DNA from: Pseudomonas sp. WN033
Lineage (GTDB): Bacteria > Pseudomonadota > Gammaproteobacteria > Pseudomonadales > Pseudomonadaceae
Assembly (NCBI GenBank): GCA_002287035.1
Contig: NSKG01000004.1
Coordinates: forward strand, 124,001-188,000
DNA length: 64,000 nt
Direction of reading: 5' to 3'
The notes under the pieces were generated by a model, which worked only from the letters and a program-made list of their open reading frames with translations, searched no databases and had not been told where the DNA came from. Below, piece after piece: positions 57,627 through 64,000 of the stretch; within the stretch, counting starts at the first letter, position 1; each line of letters opens with the position of its first letter. A program made the position numbers and the translations under genes.

Positions 57627-59084
57627 CCCGACCGGCCAGCCGCGCCAGCGCAAATAGGGGGTCAAACCTTCGCGGGGCTGAACCCAGCCCTTCAGGGTCA
57701 GGGGCTGGAACTGTGGAACTTGCGCGCGAATACCGCCCTGGTGATCAATCAGGGCGGTAACGCCGTTATTGGTTCCACGGATCATCCAGCGGCCGCTTTC
57801 CAGTGCCCGCATACGAGCCATTTGTAAATGTTGCAGCGGACCAATCGATTCACCAAACCAGCTGTCGTTGCTGATGGTGATCAATAGTTCGCTCTGAGCC
57901 GCCAGGCGGGCGGCGAAATCCGGATAGACCACTTCGTAGCAGATGAATGGTGCCAGTCGATAACCGGCGGCGCGCAAGGGTGGCTGATCGGCTGCGCCAC
58001 GCGAGAAGCTCGACATCGGCAGGTCGAAGAATGCAATCAGGCCGCGTAACCAGGCTTCCAGTGGCACATATTCGCCGAACGGTACCAGTTTGTGCTTGAG
58101 GTACTGATTGGCATCTTCGCCGGCCACCAGAATGCCGTTATAGATACGCAGACTGCCGGTGCTGTAGTCATCGACCGGGATGCCGGTGATCAGGGTGCTG
58201 CCGTGCTCGGCCAGATTAGCAGCGATGCCCTGGACGAACGGCTCGGCCCGACTGCTTAGCACTGGTACTGCGGTTTCCGGCCAGATAATCAGGTCGCTGC
58301 CCAGGTGCGCGTAGCTCATATCGCGGTACAGGGTCAGGGTGTGCTCGATATGGGCCGGGTCCCACTTGCGTGATTGAGGGATGTCGGCCTGAACCAGGGC
58401 GACTGACAGCGGCTCGCCGGCCGGCTGAGTCCACTCCCGGTCGTGCAGGGCCCAGCCACCGAGCCAGATCGCCAGCACCAAGCTCAAGCCAACGAGTGCG
58501 CGTGGCAGGTGCCAGAGCCGGGTTTCGCTCAAGATGGTGGCCGTCAGTACGCTGAACAGGCTGACCAGCCAGACACCACCCAGTGGAGCCCAGCCGGCCA
58601 GCCAGGTATCGAGCAGGGCGTAGCCCTGATACAGCCAGGGAAAGCCTGTGAGGAACCAGGCGCGGAAAAACTCCTGACCCACCCACAACGCAGCAAAGCC
58701 GCTCACGCTCAGCCAGGGCCCCGTTGGGCGTAGCCAGCGGCTCCAGAGCCAGGCCATCAAGCCGTAGATCAGCGCCAGACCAGCAACAAAGCCGGCGGTC
58801 AGCAACCCAGCCAGAGCTGGTGAGGCGTCGCCGTGTACATGAATGCTGATGTAGACCCAGGAGACTCCGCTGGCAAACAGGCCAAGACCCCATAGCCAGC
58901 CACGCAAGAAGGCCTGGCGACCTTCAATTCGGGCCAGGCCCTGGTAGAGCAGGGCGGCTGAGAGCAGGCCCAGGGGCCAGATATCGAATGGAGTGAAGGC
59001 CAGGGTACCCAGTGCACCGCCAGCCAGCGCGAGCAGATGGCCGGTCCAGCCTGGGGCTTGCAGCCAGTGAAGCGGGTGTCGCAC
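57576..59084 (-). CDS. lnt: Apolipoprotein N-acyltransferase
   Basis: Adds the third acyl chain to lipoproteins in the inner membrane. 502 residues: five or six N-terminal helices (about 1-200) and a periplasmic nitrilase-like domain with catalytic Glu in WPETAVPV near 262, Lys in KHKLVPFGEYVP near 330, and Cys in PFICYEVVYPDF near 382. It is 18 bases downstream of corC. Confidence 0.96.
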   Translation of the reverse strand: MRHPLHWLQAPGWTGHLLALAGGALGTLAFTPFDIWPLGLLSAALLYQGLARIEGRQAFLRGWLWGLGLFASGVSWVYISIHVHGDASPALAGLLTAGFVAGLALIYGLMAWLWSRWLRPTGPWLSVSGFAALWVGQEFFRAWFLTGFPWLYQGYALLDTWLAGWAPLGGVWLVSLFSVLTATILSETRLWHLPRALVGLSLVLAIWLGGWALHDREWTQPAGEPLSVALVQADIPQSRKWDPAHIEHTLTLYRDMSYAHLGSDLIIWPETAVPVLSSRAEPFVQGIAANLAEHGSTLITGIPVDDYSTGSLRIYNGILVAGEDANQYLKHKLVPFGEYVPLEAWLRGLIAFFDLPMSSFSRGAADQPPLRAAGYRLAPFICYEVVYPDFAARLAAQSELLITISNDSWFGESIGPLQHLQMARMRALESGRWMIRGTNNGVTALIDHQGGIRAQVPQFQPLTLKGWVQPREGLTPYLRWRGWPVGLTVLALLLLCVVRRQR

Positions 59085-59102
59085 GATGCGGCGTCCTTGT
59101 CC

Positions 59103-59942
59103 TTATTGATCGATTACGGTGATGCGCAGCAGATGAACACGGCGGCTGTCGGCGTTGAGTACCCGGACCCGGAAGCCTTCCAGTTCAACTACTTCGTTGC
59201 GTTTGGGCAGATGACCGAACGCATTCATGACCAGCCCGCCGACGGTATCGAACTCTTCGTCGGGGAAGTTGCTGCCGAAGTGCTCGTTGAAGTCTTCGAT
59301 CGGGGTCAGGCCCTTGACCAGGAAGTCGCCGCTAGGCAATGGCTTGATCTGGCTGTCTTCGTCGACATCGTGTTCGTCTTCGATATCGCCAACGATCTGC
59401 TCCAGCACGTCCTCGATGGTGACCAGTCCGGAGACACCACCATATTCGTCGATGACGATGGCCATATGATTACGGGTCGAGCGGAATTCGCGCAGCAATA
59501 CGTTGAGCCGCTTGGATTCGGGCACGAAGGTCGCTGGACGCAGCACTTCCTTGAGATTGAAGCGTTCGCAATTGCCGTCCAGCAATAGCGGCAACAGGTC
59601 CTTGGCCAGCAGAATGCCCAGCACTTCGTCGATGCTTTCACCGATTACCGGGTAGCGCGAGTGCGCAGCCTCGATCACGGCCGGCAGGAAGTCGCGTGGG
59701 GCCTGGGTGGATTTGATGGTGGTCATCTGTGAGCGCGGAACCATGATGTCCCGGACCTGCATGTCGGAGACCTGCAGGGCGCCTTCGATAATCGACAGGG
59801 CCTCGATATCCAGGACCTCGTTCTGATGCGCTTCGCGCAGCAGTTCCAGTAGTTCCTGGCGATTCTTGGGTTCATGGACAAAAGCCTGGACCAGTCTGTC
59901 CAGCCAGGACTTATGTCCGTTGGTCGATCGATCTTCGCTCAT
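59103..59942 (-). CDS. corC: CorC/HlyC-type CBS-domain protein
   Basis: 279 residues. Two CBS domains (about 70-190, with VRDIMVPRSQMTTI and FVPESKRLNVLL and the block DEYGGVSGLVTIEDVLEQIVGDIEDEHD) and a C-terminal transporter-associated domain (DFLVKGLTPIEDFNEHFGSN). Linked to magnesium and cobalt efflux (CorC) in enteric bacteria; no membrane domain here. Lies between ybeY and lnt. Confidence 0.94.
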   Translation of the reverse strand: MSEDRSTNGHKSWLDRLVQAFVHEPKNRQELLELLREAHQNEVLDIEALSIIEGALQVSDMQVRDIMVPRSQMTTIKSTQAPRDFLPAVIEAAHSRYPVIGESIDEVLGILLAKDLLPLLLDGNCERFNLKEVLRPATFVPESKRLNVLLREFRSTRNHMAIVIDEYGGVSGLVTIEDVLEQIVGDIEDEHDVDEDSQIKPLPSGDFLVKGLTPIEDFNEHFGSNFPDEEFDTVGGLVMNAFGHLPKRNEVVELEGFRVRVLNADSRRVHLLRITVIDQ

Positions 59943-59947
59943 GTTCC

Positions 59948-60406
59948 TTACTCGTTGGGGGAAAGATAGGGGTCGGGAAAGCCCAGTTCGGCCAGTAGCC
60001 GGGTTTCCAGGGTTTCCATGACCTCGGCTTCGGCGTCGTCGATATGATCGTAGCCAACCAGGTGCAGGCAGCCGTGGATGACCATATGGGCCCAGTGGGC
60101 CTCGGGTGTCTTGCTCTGTTCGGCGGCTTCACGCAGTACCACCGGGACGCAGATCACCAGATCGCCAAGTAGCGGGATATCGAGTTCTGGCGGCAGGTCG
60201 GCCGGAAACGACAGTACATTGGTTGGATAGTCGCGCTGGCGGTATTCACGGTTGAGTGCCTGGCTTTCTTCGGCATCGACCAGACGAATGGTCAGTTCAT
60301 GGCCGGGCTTGTCTTGCAGGGCCAGCCCGGCCCAGCGTATGAAACAGTCGTCGTCGGGCTGGCCAGGCAGGTCGGTGGCACGCTGGATGTCCAGATCAAG
60401 CGTCAT
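59948..60406 (-). CDS. ybeY: Endoribonuclease YbeY
   Basis: Single-strand RNase for 16S rRNA 3' maturation and ribosome quality control. 152 residues from ATG 60406. Zn-binding motif [11 protein letters not shown] near residue 115-125. NVLSFPAD near 62 is typical. The start overlaps the ybeZ stop by 11 bases, so translation is coupled. Confidence 0.96.
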   Translation of the reverse strand: MTLDLDIQRATDLPGQPDDDCFIRWAGLALQDKPGHELTIRLVDAEESQALNREYRQRDYPTNVLSFPADLPPELDIPLLGDLVICVPVVLREAAEQSKTPEAHWAHMVIHGCLHLVGYDHIDDAEAEVMETLETRLLAELGFPDPYLSPNE

Positions 60407-61418
60407 CGCTCGGCTCCTGGCGCTCCTTGCGGGCCTTCTCCTGAGCGTGATCGAAACGATCATAGGCTTCGACGATACGTTGCACCAGCGGGTGGCGGAC
60501 CACGTCCTTGGACTTGAAGTGGGTGAAGCCAATGCCCTTGACGCCGTTGAGCACGTCCATCACATGAATCAGTCCGGAGCGGGTGCCGCGTGGCAGGTCG
60601 ACCTGGGTGATGTCGCCGGTGATCACGGCGGTGGAGCCGAAGCCAATCCGGGTCAGGAACATCTTCATCTGCTCGACGGTGGTGTTCTGGCTCTCGTCGA
60701 GGATGATGAAGCTGTTGTTCAGGGTTCGGCCGCGCATATAGGCCAGCGGCGCGACTTCAATGACCTGGCGCTCGATCAGCTTGGCAACCTGATCGAAGCC
60801 GAGCATCTCGTACAGGGCGTCGTACAGCGGGCGCAGATACGGGTCGATTTTCTGGGCCAGGTCGCCAGGCAAAAAGCCCAGCTTCTCACCAGCCTCGACG
60901 GCCGGGCGGACCAGCAGGATGCGGCGAATCTGATCGCGCTCCAGAGCATCGACCGCGCAGGCTACGGCGAGGTAGGTCTTGCCGGTACCGGCCGGACCGA
61001 TACCAAAGTTGATGTCGTGTTCCTGGATCGAGCGTACGTAGCTTTGCTGGTTCGGTCCGCGCGGCTGAATCGTCATGCGCTTGGTACGCAGCAGTACCGG
61101 CTGGTGCCCGTCGACGTCATTGAGCGTTTCGCTGAGGTTTTCCAGGCCAGACTCCTGCAGGTACAGGTGTACGGTGTCCGGGGTCAGCTCCTGCTTGCCG
61201 CGGGTTTCGCGGTACAACTGGCGCAGTACGGCTTCGGCCGAGCGGGTGATGGCTGGGTCGCCAATAAGCTCAAAGTGGTTGCCGCGGTTGCGCACCTCAA
61301 TACCGAGACGTTGCTCGATCAGGTGCAGATGTTCGTCGAACTGCCCGCAAAGACTGGCGAAACGCCGGGAATCAACGGGTTCGATGCTGAAGCGATGTAT
61401 ATGCAAGGGAGCGTTCAA
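60396..61418 (-). CDS. ybeZ: PhoH-like ATPase YbeZ
   Basis: 340-residue PhoH family ATPase; partner of YbeY in RNA metabolism in E. coli. Walker [12 protein letters not shown] near residue 135 and Walker [12 protein letters not shown] near 224. Family block [20 protein letters not shown] near 275. It starts the ybeZ-ybeY-corC-lnt series. Confidence 0.95.
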   Translation of the reverse strand: MNAPLHIHRFSIEPVDSRRFASLCGQFDEHLHLIEQRLGIEVRNRGNHFELIGDPAITRSAEAVLRQLYRETRGKQELTPDTVHLYLQESGLENLSETLNDVDGHQPVLLRTKRMTIQPRGPNQQSYVRSIQEHDINFGIGPAGTGKTYLAVACAVDALERDQIRRILLVRPAVEAGEKLGFLPGDLAQKIDPYLRPLYDALYEMLGFDQVAKLIERQVIEVAPLAYMRGRTLNNSFIILDESQNTTVEQMKMFLTRIGFGSTAVITGDITQVDLPRGTRSGLIHVMDVLNGVKGIGFTHFKSKDVVRHPLVQRIVEAYDRFDHAQEKARKERQEPSDDA

Positions 61419-61488
61419 AGTGGTCTATGGATCGCCATGTGGCTCAGGTTGAATACAGCATAACGCTCAGACGACGTCATGCAAAGTG

Positions 61489-61513
61489 GGCTGGGAGCAG
61501 GCCACTCCCAGCC
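61489..61513 (-). terminator. Hairpin after miaB
   Basis: GGCTGGGAG and CTCCCAGCC form a perfect 9-bp stem with a 7-base loop, just past the miaB stop; on the minus strand it is followed by CACTTTGC, a poor T-tract. It could limit read-through from miaB into ybeZ. Confidence 0.6.
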
Positions 61514-61521
61514 TTGGGCTG

Positions 61522-62838
61522 TCAGTGACTTTTCAATTGGCCGCGCAGCGAGTGCGGCAGCGCCTCGATAATCTCGACCTCGGCAAACTGGCCGATCAGG
61601 GCCGGGTTGTCGCAGCGGAAGTTGACTACCCGGTTGTGCTCGGTGCGGCCCTGGAGCATGCCCGGGTCCTTCTTCGAGAAGTCGCTGACCAGAATGCGTT
61701 GAGTGCTGCCGACCATGCGCCGACTGTTCTCGAAGCCCTGCTGGTTGAGGCGTGCCTGGAGAATTTGCAGGCGCTGCTTCTTGACCTCGGCGGGAGTGTC
61801 GTCCTTGAGGTCGGATGCCGGGGTGCCGGGGCGGGCACTGTAGATGAACGAATAGGAGAAGTCGAAGCCGACCTCTTCCACCAGCTTCATGGTCTGCTCA
61901 AAATCACGGTCGGTCTCACCAGGAAAACCGACGATGAAATCCGAACTGAGGATAATATCCGGTACGGCGGCCTTGAGTTTGCGAATCCGTGACTTGTATT
62001 CCAATGCGGTATGGTTGCGTTTCATCGCCGCCAGCACCCGGTCGGAGCCGGACTGTACCGGCAGGTGCAGGTACTTCACCAGCTTGGGAAGCTCGGCGTG
62101 GGCCTGAATGATCGCATCGGAAAACTCCAGCGGGTGGCTGGTGGTGTAGCGGATGCGCTCAATGCCGTCGATCGCCGCCACGGCGTGCAGCAGATCAGCG
62201 AAGTCGGTGCCGTCAAACCGGTAGCCGTTGACGTTCTGGCCAAGCAAAGTGACTTCCTTTACGCCGTTCTCGGCCAGGTGAATGATTTCGGCCAGCACGT
62301 CGGCCAGTGGTCGGCTGACTTCTTCGCCGCGGGTGTAGGGCACCACGCAGAAGCTGCAGTACTTGCTGCAACCTTCCATGATCGAGACGAAGGCGGTTGG
62401 GCCATCGACCCGGGGCTCGGGCAGGCGATCGAATTTTTCGATCTCCGGAAAGGAGACGTCGACCTGGGCGGTCTTGGTGCTGCGCGCGGCGTCGATCATT
62501 TCCGGTAGGCGGTGCAGGGTCTGCGGGCCGAATACCACATCAACATAGGCGGCACGGTCACGGATCGCGGTGCCTTCCTGGCTGGCGACGCAGCCACCGA
62601 CACCGATGATCAGTTCCGGGTTCTTTTCCTTGAGTGGCCGCCAGCGGCCCAGTTCGGAAAACACTTTTTCCTGGGCCTTCTCGCGGATCGAGCAGGTGTT
62701 GAGCAGGATGACATCCGCGTCTTCGGGGTTGTCGGTCAGCTCCATTGCCTGGTGTTCGCCGAGCAGGTCCGCCATGCGCGAGCTGTCATACTCGTTCATC
62801 TGGCAGCCGTGGGTCTGGATAAAGAGTTTTTTGGCCAT
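61522..62838 (-). CDS. miaB: tRNA-2-methylthio-N6-isopentenyladenosine synthase MiaB
   Basis: Radical-SAM methylthiotransferase acting on i6A37. 438 residues from ATG 62838. N-terminal cluster cysteines in HGCQMN, NTCSIRE and GGCVASQ; radical-SAM motif [17 protein letters not shown] near residue 153; C-terminal TRAM domain ending LPHSLRGQL. An in-frame start at 62883 would add 15 residues without homology. Confidence 0.97.
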   Translation of the reverse strand: MAKKLFIQTHGCQMNEYDSSRMADLLGEHQAMELTDNPEDADVILLNTCSIREKAQEKVFSELGRWRPLKEKNPELIIGVGGCVASQEGTAIRDRAAYVDVVFGPQTLHRLPEMIDAARSTKTAQVDVSFPEIEKFDRLPEPRVDGPTAFVSIMEGCSKYCSFCVVPYTRGEEVSRPLADVLAEIIHLAENGVKEVTLLGQNVNGYRFDGTDFADLLHAVAAIDGIERIRYTTSHPLEFSDAIIQAHAELPKLVKYLHLPVQSGSDRVLAAMKRNHTALEYKSRIRKLKAAVPDIILSSDFIVGFPGETDRDFEQTMKLVEEVGFDFSYSFIYSARPGTPASDLKDDTPAEVKKQRLQILQARLNQQGFENSRRMVGSTQRILVSDFSKKDPGMLQGRTEHNRVVNFRCDNPALIGQFAEVEIIEALPHSLRGQLKSH

Positions 62839-62935
62839 GGGGTCTACGAAGGAATGCACTCGGAAAAAAGCGCGATTATACACGGTATGCTATGATCCGC
62901 GCCCGCACTTCATCATCAGCGTGTCCGCAATCCTC

Positions 62936-63265
62936 ATGAGCAAAGACAAACAGCCGATCTTTCGGGTGATTTTCAACAACCAGGGCCAGGTTTTCGAACT
63001 CTATGCCCGGCAAATTTTCCAGAGCGAACTCTGGGGTTTCATGGAGATCGAGGAACTGGTGTTCGGTGAGCGCTCTGGCGTGCTGGTCGATCCCGGCGAA
63101 GAGAAGCTCAAGACCCAGTTCGAAGGCGTCAAGCGCAGCTTCATCCCGGTTCAGGCGATCGTGCGCATCGACGAAGTCGAGCGTGTCGGTCAGGCCAAGA
63201 TCAGTGAAGCCAAGGGCGGCAACGTTATGCCATTTCCGCTACCGCCCGGCCCGTCCCAAGGCTGA
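62936..63265 (+). CDS. DUF1820 family protein
   Basis: 109-residue protein of the DUF1820 family of gammaproteobacteria. Family blocks FRVIFNNQGQVFELYARQIF and LWGFMEIEELVFG are present, ending in GNVMPFPLPPGPS. Function unknown. It diverges from miaB; TATGAT at 62891 could be its -10 element, with no clear -35. Confidence 0.92.
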   Translation: MSKDKQPIFRVIFNNQGQVFELYARQIFQSELWGFMEIEELVFGERSGVLVDPGEEKLKTQFEGVKRSFIPVQAIVRIDEVERVGQAKISEAKGGNVMPFPLPPGPSQG

Positions 63266-63281
63266 GGTTACGCCTCTCAGC

Positions 63282-63896
63282 CTATTCCAGCGGCTCGGGA
63301 TCGCTCGGGGCTACCGGCGTTTCCGGGCCCAGGGCCGGGCTGGTTTCGGGTACCAGTGCGCGATTGAGCTGCTCTTCACGTAATTGGGCCAGGTAGTTGC
63401 GAAACAGGGTGCTGAGCACCTGATTGGCTACCACCAGTTCTTCCGGCCCCATTTCCTCGGCAATGTGGTCACTGGCATCCATGGCCGCATCCTCGCCGTT
63501 GACCGCCGCCATTTTCAGGATGATGAAGGCCTGGGGCAGATTGCGCGGTACCCCTTCGCCCTGATAGTGCATCAGGCCGAGTCGATACTGGGCAGTGGGG
63601 TGGCCCTGGATCGATGCTTCTTCATACCATTCCAGCGCCATTTCCACGTCGCGCTCCAGCCGCTCGCCGCTGTTGTACAGCTCGCCCATCTCGAATTGGG
63701 CCTGGGCGTCGCCGGCTTTGGCCAGCGCTGTGCACTGCTCGATCGCCAGCGGCAGGCTGTCATCGTCCACCCGATTGAGCGCGCAGCGCTCTTCGGTGCT
63801 GATCAGTAGTGGATTGCCGGATTCGGCCAGGGTCAAGGCTGGCAGCAGCAGACCGAAACCAAGGGGGATTAGCAGGGTGCGTATGGAGGCTGTCAT
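63282..63896 (-). CDS. Sel1-repeat (TPR-like) secreted protein
   Basis: 204 residues with a signal peptide (about 1-24, ending LTLAES) and no lipobox. Two or three Sel1/TPR-like helical repeats are visible: GDAQAQFEMGELYNSGERLE and GHPTAQYRLGLMHYQGEGVP, the latter with the usual G-x-G turn. A Pro-rich acidic tail ends the protein. Sel1 proteins mediate protein-protein contacts; the partner is unknown. ATG 63896 overlaps the stop of an upstream gene (TGATG). Confidence 0.87.
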   Translation of the reverse strand: MTASIRTLLIPLGFGLLLPALTLAESGNPLLISTEERCALNRVDDDSLPLAIEQCTALAKAGDAQAQFEMGELYNSGERLERDVEMALEWYEEASIQGHPTAQYRLGLMHYQGEGVPRNLPQAFIILKMAAVNGEDAAMDASDHIAEEMGPEELVVANQVLSTLFRNYLAQLREEQLNRALVPETSPALGPETPVAPSDPEPLE

Positions 63897-64000
63897 CACC
63901 GAGGTGCCGTTGTCGAGTCGTTGCTGGGACACGCGTTGTCGCTATTGTGCGCCTGTTCGGCCAGCAGGCCAACCGCCAGTGCGGCGGCGACGAATCCCGG
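63896..64000 (-). CDS. 3' end of a gene running off the window
   Basis: The minus-strand frame is open from the window edge to a TGA whose last base is shared with the ATG of the Sel1 gene. The visible 34 residues begin PGFVAAALAVGLLAEQ and end NDSTTAPR. A TGATG junction is typical of coupled operons, which supports its reality, but too little is visible to identify it. Confidence 0.5.
   Translation of the reverse strand, partial: PGFVAAALAVGLLAEQAHNSDNACPSNDSTTAPR

Noticed and set aside
60252-61463. 403-codon plus-strand open frame across ybeZ
   Set aside because: Antisense shadow of the ybeZ ATPase gene; no domain or start signal.

Overview
This window is chromosomal DNA from a gammaproteobacterium of the Pseudomonadaceae. 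The evidence is gene content and order: a retS-purD-purH-fis-dusB block, accC-accB-aroQ-dsbD, an mrdA-rodA-mltB-rlpA-dacA-ybeD-lipB block, and holA-lptE-leuS-lnt-corC-ybeY-ybeZ-miaB all match Pseudomonas neighbourhoods. The presence of a PPi-type phosphofructokinase and the gene arrangement suggest a lineage outside the classical P. aeruginosa/P. putida groups, perhaps Halopseudomonas or a relative. That placement is inference. There is no tRNA, rRNA, CRISPR array, prophage or complete insertion sequence.

Layout. 1-3.7 kb: the 3' part of dnaB, then a YgiQ radical-SAM gene and a 28-codon ORF with a strong ribosome binding site. 3.7-17.5 kb, nearly all minus strand: retS hybrid kinase, purine genes purD and purH, the dusB-fis operon, a zinc-ribbon membrane protein, prmA, accC-accB, aroQ and dsbD. 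17.7-21 kb, plus strand: DUF2333 protein, Nudix hydrolase, SUI1/YciH factor and MATE exporter. 21-27.6 kb: cmoM, ppa, a GNAT acetyltransferase, the metNIQ methionine ABC transporter and pfp. 27.6-33.3 kb: mpl-ubiX, an unknown outer-membrane-like protein, a MaoC dehydratase, a LON-domain protein, a DedA protein and a 3-methyladenine glycosylase. 33.4-44.3 kb: proA-nadD-rsfS-rlmH feeding into the cell-elongation cluster mrdA-rodA-mltB-rlpA-dacA, then ybeD-lipB, with lipA inverted and flanked by REP sequences. 44.4-52.9 kb is the most accessory-looking part: a second lytic transglycosylase, a sialidase-like protein with a membrane partner, a SulP transporter with a universal stress protein, and an LTA-synthase-type sulfatase. 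52.9-64 kb, mostly minus strand: holA, lptE, leuS, lnt, corC, ybeY, ybeZ, miaB, a DUF1820 gene and a Sel1-repeat gene.

Functionally the window is mostly housekeeping: purine and fatty-acid synthesis initiation, NAD and lipoate metabolism, rod-shape wall synthesis, LPS and lipoprotein export, tRNA and rRNA modification, and replication. The least explained signals are in intergenic DNA. They are: a candidate leader peptide ending in Pro-Pro-stop next to an attenuator-like hairpin upstream of SulP; two related TA-flanked palindromic (MITE-like) elements; REP sequences bracketing an inverted lipA, one of which supplies its stop codon; and an intrinsic terminator placed almost on top of the prmA start.
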